Shown: positions 46,397 to 56,847 of the stretch, in pieces | How positions within the stretch are numbered: position 1 is the stretch's first letter | Layout of the letters: every line of letters starts with the position of its first letter | The notes under the pieces: generated by a model | Seen by the model: the letters and a program-made list of their open reading frames with translations, nothing else | Database searches by the model: none | Told to the model about the DNA's origin: nothing | Program-made: the position numbers and the translations under genes | Assembly (NCBI GenBank): GCA_040880465.1 | Contig: JBBDIK010000014.1 | Location: forward strand, 1-64,000 | DNA from: JBBDIK01 sp040880465 | GTDB lineage: Bacteria; Actinomycetota; UBA4738; JBBDHU01 | Direction of reading: 5' to 3' | Length of the DNA stretch: 64,000 nt

Positions 46397-47332
46397 TCAT
46401 GGGTTGCAGATCCCTGTTCCCTCATCGTCCGGTCCGCTCCCGAGCGGGTCGAAGCGCCAATCGTACGTCCCCGCGTGCAGGGTCATCTCGAGGATCCCGA
46501 ACGCCTTGCGCCGCACCTCGCTGTGCGGAGCCTTGCCGGGGACAGGGTACAGCTGCGCGCCTGCGGTTCCCACGATGAACTGCCGCACTCCTCCTGTCGC
46601 GTCGAGTTTGCCCTCGGGCGTCATCGGCGCGAGGCGCTCGTAATGATGGTCGTGGCCGGCGAGAACCACATCGGCCCCTTCCCGATAGAGCACGCGCAGC
46701 AGCGGGGCGACGGACGGGTTGTCGCCGTGCAGGCCCGAGGACCAGCGGGGATGGTGCCAATATGCCAGCGTGCATCCCGCCGTGCGCTTCCGCAGGTCGC
46801 GTTCGAGCCATCTGGCTTGCGGTGAATCCGCGGCGCACTCCACGATCCAGCAGTTCGAGTTCAGCGCGACAACGTGCCAGGTGCCGAGGTCGAAGCTGTA
46901 GTAGCCCTTCCCGCGTTCACCGGCCCGCGCGCCGAAGTAGGTGAAATACCCTCCTGCCCGCTTGGTCTCGTAGTCGTGGTTCCCGGGAACCGGGCTCGTC
47001 CGGTCCAGGAACGTGCCCCACGACCGGCGGTAGGAGCGTCGGAAAGCTTTGAGGCGGCCGTGATCGTATTGGTTGTCGCCCAGGGTCAGGACGGCGTCGG
47101 GGTCGAGGCGTTCGATCCGCCGGGTGGTATCTGCCGCGCGGCAGAGCGAGCCGGTGCCGTTGCCCTTCCGGAACGCCGGGTTCCGGGGGTCGCATGCGAT
47201 ATCGCCGGCCGCCGCGATCACCGGATCGGCGGGGCCGCGGACGGTCGCGGGCGCGGCGGCCGGCGTGATGCCCGCCGAGAGCACGGTCGCCACGACGACG
47301 CCGAGGACGAGCCGGGTCATTCTGACGCGCAT
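46397..47332 (-). CDS. Exported metallophosphoesterase
   Basis: The 311-residue protein has a signal peptide (MRVRMTRLVLGVVVATVLSA, then GITPAAA) and the calcineurin-like metal motifs AAGDIACDP (D44), LTLGDNQYDHG, SPVPGNHDYE, YWHHPRWSSG and VVLAGHDHHYERL. It probably cleaves phosphomonoesters or diesters outside the membrane. Cysteines in IACD, SLCRA, NCWIVEC and GICNP are compatible with disulfides. ATG 47332 has GGAGGGG just upstream; the spacing is short, and ATG 47320 is an alternative. Confidence 0.88.
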   Translation of the reverse strand: MRVRMTRLVLGVVVATVLSAGITPAAAPATVRGPADPVIAAAGDIACDPRNPAFRKGNGTGSLCRAADTTRRIERLDPDAVLTLGDNQYDHGRLKAFRRSYRRSWGTFLDRTSPVPGNHDYETKRAGGYFTYFGARAGERGKGYYSFDLGTWHVVALNSNCWIVECAADSPQARWLERDLRKRTAGCTLAYWHHPRWSSGLHGDNPSVAPLLRVLYREGADVVLAGHDHHYERLAPMTPEGKLDATGGVRQFIVGTAGAQLYPVPGKAPHSEVRRKAFGILEMTLHAGTYDWRFDPLGSGPDDEGTGICNP

Positions 47333-47375
47333 CACCCCTCCGATATCGGCCGCCACCCGGCCGGCCTTGCGTCCC

Positions 47376-48509
47376 TCAGTCGGGAACTGGGCCGCGGACC
47401 CCGAGGTAGTGCTCGTTGAAGATCGCCAGGAGTCGGTCGTTCATGGGATAGACGCCACCGTTGCGGTAGGCACGCGACTTGACGCCGATCTGCTCTCGTT
47501 CGCAGATCGCCCAGTCCTGGAGGCTGACCATGTCCCAGAACTCCCGGATATCACCGGGATCGAAGTCGGCGGCCGCGATCGTTGCCGGAGGGAACAGGAA
47601 GTCGCTGATCACGGTCGTGTGCGTGGGAGTGCGAGGGAGCAGCAGGTAGTACATGACGCAGTCCGAATGCATGTTCAGCAGCAGGTTCGGGAACACGTGG
47701 GTCCCGTAGTAGGTGTGGGTGTCGAGTTCGTCCAGATCCGGGAGCGTCGGACGGTTGGACTGGCCGCTGAACGTCAGGGTGACGGCGCCCTCCTTCATGC
47801 TGTTGCCGGCCCAGTCGACCTCCTGCTCGACCATCCCTTTCTTGTAGATGGGGATCATCTGGATCAGTTCCGGATGCACGCTCGGACAGTGCAGGCACTC
47901 GTTGTAGTTCTCGAGCAGGATCTTCCAGTTTGCCTCGACCTCGTAGACCAACCGCGTCCCGCTCCGAAGGTCCTCGAAGTGGTACCGCTCGAACTGCAGC
48001 GGGTCCCACGGGTCGGCGGCAAGCATGTCGAGCAGGCTCTCGGGGTTCTGGCTCATGTTCACGAAGACGAACCCACCCCAGGTCTGCACGTGCATCTGGT
48101 GCAGCGGATGATTGCTCTTGTCGAAACCTTCCTCCTCGTGGACGTTCGGGGTCCCGAGGAGGTTGCCGTCCAGGTCGTAGGTCCACGCGTGGTACGGGCA
48201 CTTGATGATGCCGGACTTCAGGTTGCCGCTGTCGTCGCAGAGGCGCGTTCCGCGATGTGCGCAGCTGTTGTAGAACGCGCGGAGCATGCCCTCCTTCGAA
48301 CGAGCCAGGATCACGCTCTCGTCGCCCGCTTCCCGGACCAGGAAGTCGCCAGGGTTCGCGACCTCCTCTTCGCGGCCGACGCAGAACCACGTCCCGCAGA
48401 AGATGGACTCGTGTTCGGCTGCCCAGACCTTCGGGTCGTAGTAGTCGCGGCCCGGCAAGGTCGGCTGCGGCGTGTAGGGCCGTGCTTCGGTTCGTTCTTC
48501 CGTTGCCAT
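47376..48509 (-). CDS. Rieske non-heme iron oxygenase (alpha subunit)
   Basis: The 377-residue protein has a Rieske [2Fe-2S] site, C83-x-H85 (SCAHRG) and C104-x2-H107 (CPYHAW), and a mononuclear iron site, H208 and H213 in NECLHCPSVHPEL with an aspartate in FDPGDIREFWD. It resembles the single-component oxygenases that act on quaternary amines or on aromatic acids. Electrons must come from a reductase encoded elsewhere, since none is near. AGGAGG is ten bases before ATG 48509. Codon use is like the neighbours, so recent transfer is not evident. Confidence 0.88.
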   Translation of the reverse strand: MATEERTEARPYTPQPTLPGRDYYDPKVWAAEHESIFCGTWFCVGREEEVANPGDFLVREAGDESVILARSKEGMLRAFYNSCAHRGTRLCDDSGNLKSGIIKCPYHAWTYDLDGNLLGTPNVHEEEGFDKSNHPLHQMHVQTWGGFVFVNMSQNPESLLDMLAADPWDPLQFERYHFEDLRSGTRLVYEVEANWKILLENYNECLHCPSVHPELIQMIPIYKKGMVEQEVDWAGNSMKEGAVTLTFSGQSNRPTLPDLDELDTHTYYGTHVFPNLLLNMHSDCVMYYLLLPRTPTHTTVISDFLFPPATIAAADFDPGDIREFWDMVSLQDWAICEREQIGVKSRAYRNGGVYPMNDRLLAIFNEHYLGVRGPVPD

Positions 48510-48601
48510 ACGCCGCCTACCTCCTGCCTGAAGTACTCCATCAGGATACCTTCGGGTGTCGAGGAGGGCGCGCCGCAGTCGGCTCCCCCGGCGTCGGTAG
48601 G

Positions 48602-48607
48602 TAGCAT
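48602..48607 (+). promoter_or_regulatory. -10 box of leaderless promoter
   Basis: TAGCAT, seven bases, then ATG 48615 of the small cysteine protein. No ribosome site. Confidence 0.45.
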
Positions 48608-48614
48608 CCAGGGC

Positions 48615-48839
48615 ATGGCGACTCGGGAGGAACTGAAGGCCGAGGTGGAGCGCGTGGCGGCCGAGCACGGGCACCGGCTGGGTCCGTGGCTCGATGTCGG
48701 CCACGCATCCCAAACGGGTTGCCTGGATTGCGACCGGTATGCGTTCGCCGAGATCCTCCCGCCGCCGGGCAAGCTGCACGTCGCGGGGATCGACCAGGAC
48801 TGCCCCAAGGGCGCCGGCCGCTTGATCGAGCTGGACTGA
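48615..48839 (+). CDS. Small cysteine-containing protein
   Basis: A 74-residue protein with an N-terminal helix (TREELKAEVERVAAEHGHRL), then HASQTGCLDCDRYAF (C36, C39) and DQDCPKGAG (C63). Three cysteines and nearby histidines could hold a metal, but no family is recognised. ATG 48615 is leaderless by pattern. It lies divergent to the Rieske oxygenase gene, whose start is about 105 bases away. Confidence 0.55.
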   Translation: MATREELKAEVERVAAEHGHRLGPWLDVGHASQTGCLDCDRYAFAEILPPPGKLHVAGIDQDCPKGAGRLIELD

Positions 48840-48914
48840 GTCCCCGGCTCGCCCGATTCGTCCTGAGAAGCGGATTGTGCGACACTCTGGCCCCATCCAC
48901 CGAGGGGGTAAGGC

Positions 48915-49331
48915 ATGAGGAAGTCGCTGGGAAGCGCCGTCCTGGCCGGGGCGCTGACGCTCCTGCTGGCGGTGCCGGCGTTCGCGCTCGAAGCAACGGT
49001 GATCCCGCACCGGGTCGGTGCACGATTCAACGTGCGGGCTCACGTGGGATCCGTCAGATACAACGGAACGAAGCATGTGGTCGGTGGAACCATCGGTCTC
49101 ACGAACACCGCCAACCGCGGCCGGACCGTTCATTGCCTCGTCGTGGCGACGTTCAAAGCCCGCAACGGGCAAGCGCGGGTCAAGCGTGACGATGTCGTGA
49201 ACGTCCGCGTCGGTCCGCACACCACCCGTCACCCGGACTGGCAGGTCAGCCTCCGCGACACTATCGCGCGGTGGCGGAACCAGCCGATCAACGCGGTGGG
49301 GCACTGCCACCTCGTTCGACCGAGTCGGTAG
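48915..49331 (+). CDS. Small secreted protein
   Basis: The 138-residue protein has a clear signal peptide (MRKSLGSAVLAGALTLLLAV, then PAFA), followed by a basic beta-rich domain with RFNVRAHVGSVRYNG, GGTIGLTNTANRGRTVHCLV and VRVGPHTTRHPDW. The pattern of a strand-rich, late-cysteine domain recalls the FxLYD-type secreted domains of actinobacteria, but this is only a resemblance. GAGGGGGTAAGGC lies before ATG 48915. Confidence 0.7.
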   Translation: MRKSLGSAVLAGALTLLLAVPAFALEATVIPHRVGARFNVRAHVGSVRYNGTKHVVGGTIGLTNTANRGRTVHCLVVATFKARNGQARVKRDDVVNVRVGPHTTRHPDWQVSLRDTIARWRNQPINAVGHCHLVRPSR

Positions 49332-49388
49332 TCGACGGAACGCAGCGATCGAGGCCCCCGGCGGGTGACCGTCGGGGACCTCGGCGTT

Positions 49389-50153
49389 TCAGACTGCGGC
49401 GAGACGCTTGAGCATCTCGGCATGCAGCGGACCGTTGGTCGTTACCACGCTGCCCCGATCCTCCAGCGGTCCGCCGGCGAACGTGCTCATCCTGCCGCCG
49501 GCTTCCCGGACGATGGGGGAGAGCGCCGCCCAATCCCAGATGCGCAGTTCCGGCTCGATCATCACGTCCGCGGCGCCCCGCGCGACCAACATGTGGCCCC
49601 AGAAGTCGCCGATCCCGCGGGTTCGGCGGACCGTCTGCACGAGATCCTCGAACGTTTCCCGGTGGTCGCCATCGACCCACACCTCGAGGCCTCCGAACGC
49701 GAGCAAGGCGTCGCCGAGATCGTCCGAAGTCGAGACGTGGATCGGCTCGCCGTTCAGGCGGGCGCCCGCGCCGCGGGCAGCTGCGTAGCGCTCGGTCAGC
49801 GCGGGCGCCGACGCCACGCCTACTACCGGGGTCCCCTCATCCATGAGTGCGATCAGCGTCCCCCAGATCTGGATACCGTCGGCGAAGTTCTTCGTCCCGT
49901 CGATCGGGTCGATGACCCATTCGCGGCCCCCTTCCTCGCCGGCGAGCCCACCCTCCTCCCCGAGGATCGCGTCGCCGGGGAAGCGCTCGGTGATCGCTTC
50001 GCGAGCCATCGCCTCGATCGCAAGATCCGCGTCGGTGACCGGCGTCTGGTCCGCCTTGCGCCGTACCTCGAACTCGCCACCGAAGATGCCGAGTGCGATC
50101 TCGTCCGCGCGGTCGGCGAGTTCGTTCGCGAAGGCGAGTTCTGGTTCGTACAT
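49389..50153 (-). CDS. Inositol-monophosphatase-family phosphatase (possibly histidinol-phosphatase)
   Basis: The 254-residue protein has the lithium-sensitive phosphatase motifs: GEEGG (E residues near 66-67), WVIDPIDGTKNFADG (D82, D85) and IWDWAAL. Close relatives in actinobacteria act as HisN histidinol-phosphatase or as inositol phosphatase; no his genes are near. ATG 50153 has TAGGGT eight bases upstream on the minus strand. It is divergent from tig. Confidence 0.85.
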   Translation of the reverse strand: MYEPELAFANELADRADEIALGIFGGEFEVRRKADQTPVTDADLAIEAMAREAITERFPGDAILGEEGGLAGEEGGREWVIDPIDGTKNFADGIQIWGTLIALMDEGTPVVGVASAPALTERYAAARGAGARLNGEPIHVSTSDDLGDALLAFGGLEVWVDGDHRETFEDLVQTVRRTRGIGDFWGHMLVARGAADVMIEPELRIWDWAALSPIVREAGGRMSTFAGGPLEDRGSVVTTNGPLHAEMLKRLAAV

Positions 50154-50228
50154 GAGTTTCGACCCTACCAAGCGGGCGTGCGCCGGCCGGGGGCGGAACC
50201 GGAGATTTCCGCTACGCTCGGTTCTCCC

Positions 50229-51533
50229 ATGCAGACCACACTGGAAGAGACCGGGAAACACTCGGTCAAGCTCACCATCGAGGTCCCTCCGGAGGAGTTC
50301 GCGAAGGACCTGGACGCCGCGTATCGGAAGGTGTCGCGCTCTGTCAGCATCCCCGGGTTCCGTAAGGGCAAGGTCCCGCGAACGATCATCGACGCGCAGG
50401 TCGGCCAGGACGCGGTCCTGGAGGAGTTCGTCCGCGACAGTCTCTACGGCTACTACCTGGAGGCGGTGCGCGAACACGATCTCGCGCCCGTCTCCGACCC
50501 CGACATCGATCTCGACGACGTCGACGAGGCCAAACCGCTGAAGTTCACCGCGGCGCTGGAGGTTCGCCCGCGGTTGGAACTTGCCGAGGCCGACTACAAG
50601 GGCCTGAAGGTCGAGAAGCCGGGTGCCGAGGTCCCCGACGAGGAGATCGCGGAGAACCTCGACCGGCTGCGCGAGCGTTTCGCGGAGCTGGAGGTGGTCG
50701 AACGCCCGGCGACGGACGGGGATTACGTCGTCGTGGACCTGCGAGCGACCGTGAATGACGAGGAGGTCGCGGAAGCCACCCGCCCCGACGCCCTGTACGA
50801 GGTCGGCAGCGGCCTGTTCACCCCGAAGCTGGACGAGGAGCTGACCGGCAAGCGCAAGGGCGACATCCTCAAGTACAACGACGTGCTCCCTGAGGAGCTG
50901 GGGGAGCGCGGCGGCCAGGAGGTTTCGTTCACGGTGCTGCTGAAAGAGGTGAAGGGTAAGAAGCTGCCCGAGGCGGACGACGAGTTCGCCAAGCTGGCGT
51001 CGGAGTTCGACACTCTCGATGAGCTGAAGGTAGATCTGCGGACCCGGCTCGAGGAGATGAAGGAACGCGAGGCGACCCAGGCGCTGCGCGACCGCGTCCT
51101 GGCAGGGATGATCGACAAGACGGAGGTCGACCTTCCCGACACGTTGATCGAGCACGAGACCGAGCACCGCGTCGAGAACGCGCGCGAACGCGCAGAGCGC
51201 GCCGGCATCACGCTGGAACAGATGCTCGAGATGCAGGGCTGGGACGAGGCGCGACTCCGCAGCGACGCGCAGGACCACGCGATCCGCGCCATCAAGGCCG
51301 ACCTCGTGCTCGAGGCTATCGCTCGCACGGAGGAGTTCGAGGTCACGCCCGAGGAGATCGCGACCGAGATCAACGCGCTCGCCCAGCTCTCCGGGCAGGA
51401 CGCGAAGACCCTGGCCAAGCGATTGAACGGAACCGGGCAGGTCACATCCATAGCCGGTGATATCATCCGTTCGAAGGCACTCGATCTGCTGATCGAGCAT
51501 GCCGATGTCGTCCCGGAGGAATCGAAATCATGA
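50229..51533 (+). CDS. tig: Trigger factor
   Basis: Trigger factor is a ribosome-bound chaperone and peptidyl-prolyl isomerase that meets new chains at the exit tunnel. The 434-residue protein has the ribosome-binding signature GFRKGKVPR, a middle FKBP-like domain (DGDYVVVDLRATV, SFTVLLKEVKGKKLPEADDEFAK) and the long helical C-terminal arm. Its middle part is acidic. A TACGCT box (50213-50218) is ten bases before ATG 50229, leaving a leader of only a few bases. The stop overlaps the clpP start (ATGA). Confidence 0.97.
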   Translation: MQTTLEETGKHSVKLTIEVPPEEFAKDLDAAYRKVSRSVSIPGFRKGKVPRTIIDAQVGQDAVLEEFVRDSLYGYYLEAVREHDLAPVSDPDIDLDDVDEAKPLKFTAALEVRPRLELAEADYKGLKVEKPGAEVPDEEIAENLDRLRERFAELEVVERPATDGDYVVVDLRATVNDEEVAEATRPDALYEVGSGLFTPKLDEELTGKRKGDILKYNDVLPEELGERGGQEVSFTVLLKEVKGKKLPEADDEFAKLASEFDTLDELKVDLRTRLEEMKEREATQALRDRVLAGMIDKTEVDLPDTLIEHETEHRVENARERAERAGITLEQMLEMQGWDEARLRSDAQDHAIRAIKADLVLEAIARTEEFEVTPEEIATEINALAQLSGQDAKTLAKRLNGTGQVTSIAGDIIRSKALDLLIEHADVVPEESKS

Positions 51534-52159
51534 CGGACTTCTCGAACTACCTCGTCCCCGTCGTCGTCGAGCAGACCAACCGCGGGGAACGTTCGTTCGA
51601 CATCTACTCGCGGTTGCTGAAGGAGCGCATCGTCTTCCTCGGCACCCCGATCGACGACGCCGTCGCGAACCTGACGATGGCACAGCTCATCCATCTGGAG
51701 AGTGAAGACCCGGAGAAGGACATCAACCTGTACATCAACTCGCCGGGCGGATCGATCTCTGCGCTGTTCGCGGTCTACGACACGATGCAGTACATCAAGC
51801 CCGATGTCGGCACCATCGTGATGGGCCAGGCCGCGTCGGCCGCTGCGGTGCTGCTGGCGTCCGGAGCGAAGGGCAAGCGCTACGCATTGCCGCACTCGCG
51901 TGTGCTGATCCACCAGCCACACGGCGGAGCCGAAGGCCAGGCCGTCGACATCGAGATCCAGGCGCGTGAGATCCTGCGCTACCGCAAGTTGCTGGACGAG
52001 CTGATCGCCGAGCACACGGGTCAGACGTTCGAGAAGATCTCCAAGGACACCGACCGCGACTTCATCATGACCGCACAGGAGGCCAAGGAGTACGGCATCG
52101 TCGACGACGTGATCACCACGCGGACGGTACCGCCCGAATTGGCTAGCGCAACCGGCTAA
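51530..52159 (+). CDS. clpP: ATP-dependent Clp protease proteolytic subunit
   Basis: ClpP forms the peptidase barrel served by ClpX or ClpC. The 209-residue product has the catalytic triad Ser103 (GQAASAAAVLL), His128 (VLIHQPHGG) and Asp177, plus LYINSPGGSISA. It follows tig with a four-base overlap and precedes clpX by 61 bases. Actinobacteria often have two adjacent clpP genes; only one is found here. The tmRNA tag ALAA end and ClpXP are both encoded in this window. Confidence 0.97.
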   Translation: MTDFSNYLVPVVVEQTNRGERSFDIYSRLLKERIVFLGTPIDDAVANLTMAQLIHLESEDPEKDINLYINSPGGSISALFAVYDTMQYIKPDVGTIVMGQAASAAAVLLASGAKGKRYALPHSRVLIHQPHGGAEGQAVDIEIQAREILRYRKLLDELIAEHTGQTFEKISKDTDRDFIMTAQEAKEYGIVDDVITTRTVPPELASATG

Positions 52160-52220
52160 CCGACGTAAGATATGGGTCTGAGCCGGGGCGCCGCTCCCGG
52201 CACGCACAGGCAGGGGGCTG

Positions 52221-53489
<1,269 letters not shown>

Positions 53490-53544
53490 CAAGACCACGA
53501 CATCCAGTGGCTGCGCCGCCTCGCTGATATCCCTGCAACGAGAG

Positions 53545-53868
53545 CTAGCCCGGGATGCCGAGGGCGTAGCGAAGCGCCTCGTTCAGTTCAGAGATCTTCC
53601 TGCCGACTAGGCGACCGACCGGCTGAGCGTCGAGCGACGCTCTCGGGATCGTGAGGAGGTTGTCGCAGTTGACGATGGAGGGTCGGGGGAGTCCCTCCTG
53701 GGAACCGACGGGAACCACGGAGTCGTTGTTCCGGATCGTGGTCGTGATGTGTGCAACGGTGATCGATCCTAGGAATCGAAGAGCGCTTGCGCGCGTCACC
53801 ACAACGACTGGGCGTCGGCCCGAGGCGGGGCCGGTGTCGGCCCAGTAGATCTCACCTCTCGTCACCAT
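53545..53868 (-). CDS. MazF/PemK-like toxin (mRNA interferase family)
   Basis: The 107-residue protein has the PemK/MazF fold: GEIYWADTGPASGRRPVVVV with the RP catalytic-site motif, VAHITTTIRNNDSVVPVG, PSIVNCDNLLTIPR and a final helix DEALRYAL-like ELNEALRYAL. These toxins cut RNA at short sequence motifs. ATG 53868 overlaps the antitoxin's end by seven bases, typical of coupled toxin-antitoxin genes; an earlier ATG at 53877 is possible. It lies downstream of clpX on the opposite strand. Confidence 0.85.
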   Translation of the reverse strand: MVTRGEIYWADTGPASGRRPVVVVTRASALRFLGSITVAHITTTIRNNDSVVPVGSQEGLPRPSIVNCDNLLTIPRASLDAQPVGRLVGRKISELNEALRYALGIPG

Positions 53869-54116
53869 TCGGGCCACGTCTCCGCTGCGATCCGGAGGGC
53901 TGCCTGTGCCCAGGCCCGCTCCTCATCCGTCTCGGGGACGTCGCGGTAGCTCTGTTCGTGGCGGCGGTCCTTCTCGAGTTCATCGAGGGCTTTGAGGATG
54001 GTCTCGGCGCCGCGGCGGATCAGTTCACTGCGGCTGACCCCGAGCCGCTGCGCTTCCCGGTCCAGGGCAGCCACCATCGCGTCGTCGAGCTGCACGAGGA
54101 CCTGCTTCCTGGCCAC
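53862..54116 (-). CDS. Ribbon-helix-helix antitoxin
   Basis: The 84-residue protein has an N-terminal ribbon-helix-helix DNA-binding region (ARKQVLVQLDDAMVAALD, then LGVSRSELIRRGAETIL) and an acidic C-terminal tail (DEERAWAQAALRIAAETWPEW) that would block the toxin. GTG 54116 is six bases after TATGCT on the minus strand, and an 18-base palindrome covers that box, fitting autorepression. It is divergent from valS. Confidence 0.85.
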   Translation of the reverse strand: MARKQVLVQLDDAMVAALDREAQRLGVSRSELIRRGAETILKALDELEKDRRHEQSYRDVPETDEERAWAQAALRIAAETWPEW

Positions 54117-54122
54117 GGAAGC

Positions 54123-54142
54123 AGCATATGACGAATCATATG
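54123..54142 (-). promoter_or_regulatory. Toxin-antitoxin promoter with overlapping palindromic operator
   Basis: CATATGA-CGAA-TCATATG (54125-54142) is a perfect inverted repeat with seven-base arms. The minus-strand -10 box TATGCT (54128-54123) runs into it, and GTG 54116 begins six bases after the box. A repressor on this palindrome would cover the promoter. The site also lies 96 bases upstream of valS. Confidence 0.7.
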
Positions 54143-54237
54143 GTCGCGTCGACATGAGCCGATCCCACGCCGCGCCTCTGACGCTTGGCGCCCTCGTGCG
54201 TATCCTGCGCGGACCCGCCGATAGACTCCATGCCCAC

Positions 54238-56847
54238 ATGGTCGAGGAGATGCCGTCCCAGTACGATCCGGCCGCCGCGCAGGCGCGCTGGTATCCCCAG
54301 TGGGTCGAGCGTGGCTACTTCGGGGCCGACGCCGGCTCCGACAAGCCCCCATTCTGCATCGTCCTCCCACCGCCGAACATCACCGGGCGCTTGCACATGG
54401 GTCACGCGCTCAACCACACGATCCAGGACATCCTGATCCGCCGCAAGCGGATGCAAGGCTACGAAGCGCTGTGGGTCCCGGGCACCGACCACGCCGGGAT
54501 CGCAACCCAGGTCGTGGTCGAACGCGCGCTCCGCGAGGAAGGCATCGACCGCCGCGAGATGGGCCGTGAGGCGTTCGTCGAACGCGTCTGGGCGTGGAAG
54601 GAGCGGTTCGGCGGCGAGATCGTCGAGCAGGTCAAGGCGCTCGGCGCATCCTGCGACTGGTCGCGCGAGCGCTTCACGATGGACGAGGGACTCTCGCAGG
54701 CCGTGCGGGTCGCGTTCGTGCGGCTCTACGAGGCCGGACTCATCTACCGGGGCGAGCGGCTCGTCAACTGGTGCCCGACCGATCACACCGGACTCTCCGA
54801 CTCGGAGGTCGAACACGAGGACGTTGACGGTGAGCTCGTGACCTTCAAGTACCCGCTCGCCGACGGGAGCGGCGACATCGAGGTCGCCACGACGCGCCTC
54901 GAGACCATGCTCGGCGACACCGGCATCGCGGTGAACCCGAAGGACGAACGCTACGCGAGCTGGGTCGGCAAGACGGTGCGCCACCCGTTCGACGATCGCG
55001 AGATCCCGATCGTGGCCGACGAAAGCGTCGACATGGAGTTCGGGACCGGCGCCGTCAAGGTCACACCCGCGCACGATCCGAACGACTGGGAGATCGCCGA
55101 ACGCACGGGCCTTCCACATATCAATATCTTCGATGCGAACGCCACGCTGAACGACGAGGTGCCGCAGGAGTTCAGCGGGCTCGAACGCTACGTGGCCCGC
55201 GAACGCGTTCGCGAGGCGCTGGCAGAGAAGGGACTGATCGTCGCCGAGGAGCGCCCGTACCGCCACGCGGTCGGTCATTGTTACCGATGCAGGTCCGAGG
55301 TCGAACCGTGGATCGCCGGCAAGCAGTGGTTCGTGGCGGTGGACGAACTCAAGGGGCCCGCGCGCGAGGCGGTCAAGGACGGGCGCATCCGCTTCACGCC
55401 ACCGCGGTGGGCGAGGGCCTACGACACGTGGATGGAAGGGCTCCGCGATTGGAACATCTCGCGCCAGCTCTGGTGGGGGCACCGGATCCCCGTCTGGTAC
55501 TGCCCGGAGCAGCACGAGACCCCCGCGACGCAGGACCCGACGGCCTGCGCAGAGTGCGGGAGCACCGACATCGTCCAGGACGAGGACGTGCTGGACACCT
55601 GGTTCTCCTCGCAGCTCTGGCCGTTCTCGACGCTCGGGTGGCCCGAGGCGACGCAGGACCTCAAGAGCTTCTACCCGACCTCGGTGATGGTGACCGCCTA
55701 CGACATCATCTATCTCTGGGTCGCTCGCATGATCATGTCGGGGTTGTTCCTGGTCGACGGCGACGAGACGCGGACCGGCGACACCATCCCCTTCGAACAG
55801 GTCGTGATCCACGGGATCGTGCGCGACGAGCACGGCCGCAAGATGAGCAAGTCCCTCGGCAACGTCATCGACCCGTTGGACATGATCGAACGATATGGGG
55901 CCGACGCGCTGCGGTTCTCGCTGGCGAGGATGGCCTCGCCCGATCAGCAGAACCTGCCGCAGTCCGAAGCCTCCATCGAGGCCGGGCGCAACTTCGCGAA
56001 CAAGCTCTGGAACGCGGCGCGACTGGTGCTCCGCAGCGGGGGGGTGCCCGAGTTGCCGCCGGCGGAGCACCGGTCGGTGCTCGAGCGCTGGCTCCTCTCG
56101 CGACATCAAGCGTGCGTCGATGCGGTGAACGATGCCCTGGACGCCGACGAGTACGCCGAGGCCTCGCAGGCCCTCTACCGGTTCGTCTGGTCGGAGTTCT
56201 GCGACTGGGGTCTTGAGCTGGCCAAGGGCCGTCTCTACGAAGGGACCGACGAAGAGAAGGCCGCGACGGCGAACACGTTCGCGTGGGCGTTGGAGCGGAC
56301 GCTGCGGCTGCTCCATCCCGTCATGCCGTTCGTGACCGAGGAGATCTGGCAGCGGTTCGGGCGTGGCGACTCGATCGTCGTGGCGGCATGGCCGGAGTCG
56401 GCGCCCGAGCTTGCCGACGAGGACGCGGAACGCGAGTTCGGCGCCGTGCAGGACATCGTGACCGACATCCGCCAGCTCCAGGCCGGTATCCCCACGGAGC
56501 TATCCAAGAACGTGACCCTCGCCGAGGATCTGCGTCCCGCGGCCGAGCCGTGGCTTTCCGAAGTGCAGCGCCTGACCGGGGCTGAGGTCGCGTTCGCCCA
56601 GCTCGAAGGTGTTCGGGTGGACGTTCGCATCTCGGACGGGACCGACGTCGGGCCCATCCTGCGACGCCTCGAGAAGAAGCTCGCCGAGGTCGACGGCAAG
56701 CTCGGCAGGAAACGAGCCAAGCTCGCGAACGAGGGGTTCCTGGCGAAAGCCCTACCCGAGGTGATCGCGAAGGAGCAGCGGTCGGTGGACGAACTGGACG
56801 AGGAGGCCGGGCGGATCCGGGCGCAGCTCGGGAGGCTCGGCGGGTAG
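54238..56847 (+). CDS. valS: Valyl-tRNA synthetase
   Basis: ValRS charges tRNA-Val and edits threonine. The 869-residue class I enzyme has HMGH (53-56) in PPPNITGRLHMGHALN, the editing-domain motifs ATTRLETMLGDTGIAV and VTPAHDPNDW, KMSKS (535-539), the RQLWWGHRIPVWYC segment and the C-terminal coiled coil. A zinc pair CRCRSE-like (HCYRCRSE) and CAECGS is present. ATG 54238 is preceded ten bases earlier by TAGACT (54222-54227). No T-box leader is seen. folC starts directly at its stop. Confidence 0.97.
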   Translation: MVEEMPSQYDPAAAQARWYPQWVERGYFGADAGSDKPPFCIVLPPPNITGRLHMGHALNHTIQDILIRRKRMQGYEALWVPGTDHAGIATQVVVERALREEGIDRREMGREAFVERVWAWKERFGGEIVEQVKALGASCDWSRERFTMDEGLSQAVRVAFVRLYEAGLIYRGERLVNWCPTDHTGLSDSEVEHEDVDGELVTFKYPLADGSGDIEVATTRLETMLGDTGIAVNPKDERYASWVGKTVRHPFDDREIPIVADESVDMEFGTGAVKVTPAHDPNDWEIAERTGLPHINIFDANATLNDEVPQEFSGLERYVARERVREALAEKGLIVAEERPYRHAVGHCYRCRSEVEPWIAGKQWFVAVDELKGPAREAVKDGRIRFTPPRWARAYDTWMEGLRDWNISRQLWWGHRIPVWYCPEQHETPATQDPTACAECGSTDIVQDEDVLDTWFSSQLWPFSTLGWPEATQDLKSFYPTSVMVTAYDIIYLWVARMIMSGLFLVDGDETRTGDTIPFEQVVIHGIVRDEHGRKMSKSLGNVIDPLDMIERYGADALRFSLARMASPDQQNLPQSEASIEAGRNFANKLWNAARLVLRSGGVPELPPAEHRSVLERWLLSRHQACVDAVNDALDADEYAEASQALYRFVWSEFCDWGLELAKGRLYEGTDEEKAATANTFAWALERTLRLLHPVMPFVTEEIWQRFGRGDSIVVAAWPESAPELADEDAEREFGAVQDIVTDIRQLQAGIPTELSKNVTLAEDLRPAAEPWLSEVQRLTGAEVAFAQLEGVRVDVRISDGTDVGPILRRLEKKLAEVDGKLGRKRAKLANEGFLAKALPEVIAKEQRSVDELDEEAGRIRAQLGRLGG

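Noticed and set aside
54142..54237. Possible T-box or leader riboswitch before valS
   Set aside because: No specifier hairpin or conserved T-box bulge can be traced, and a -10 box lies just ten bases before the start.
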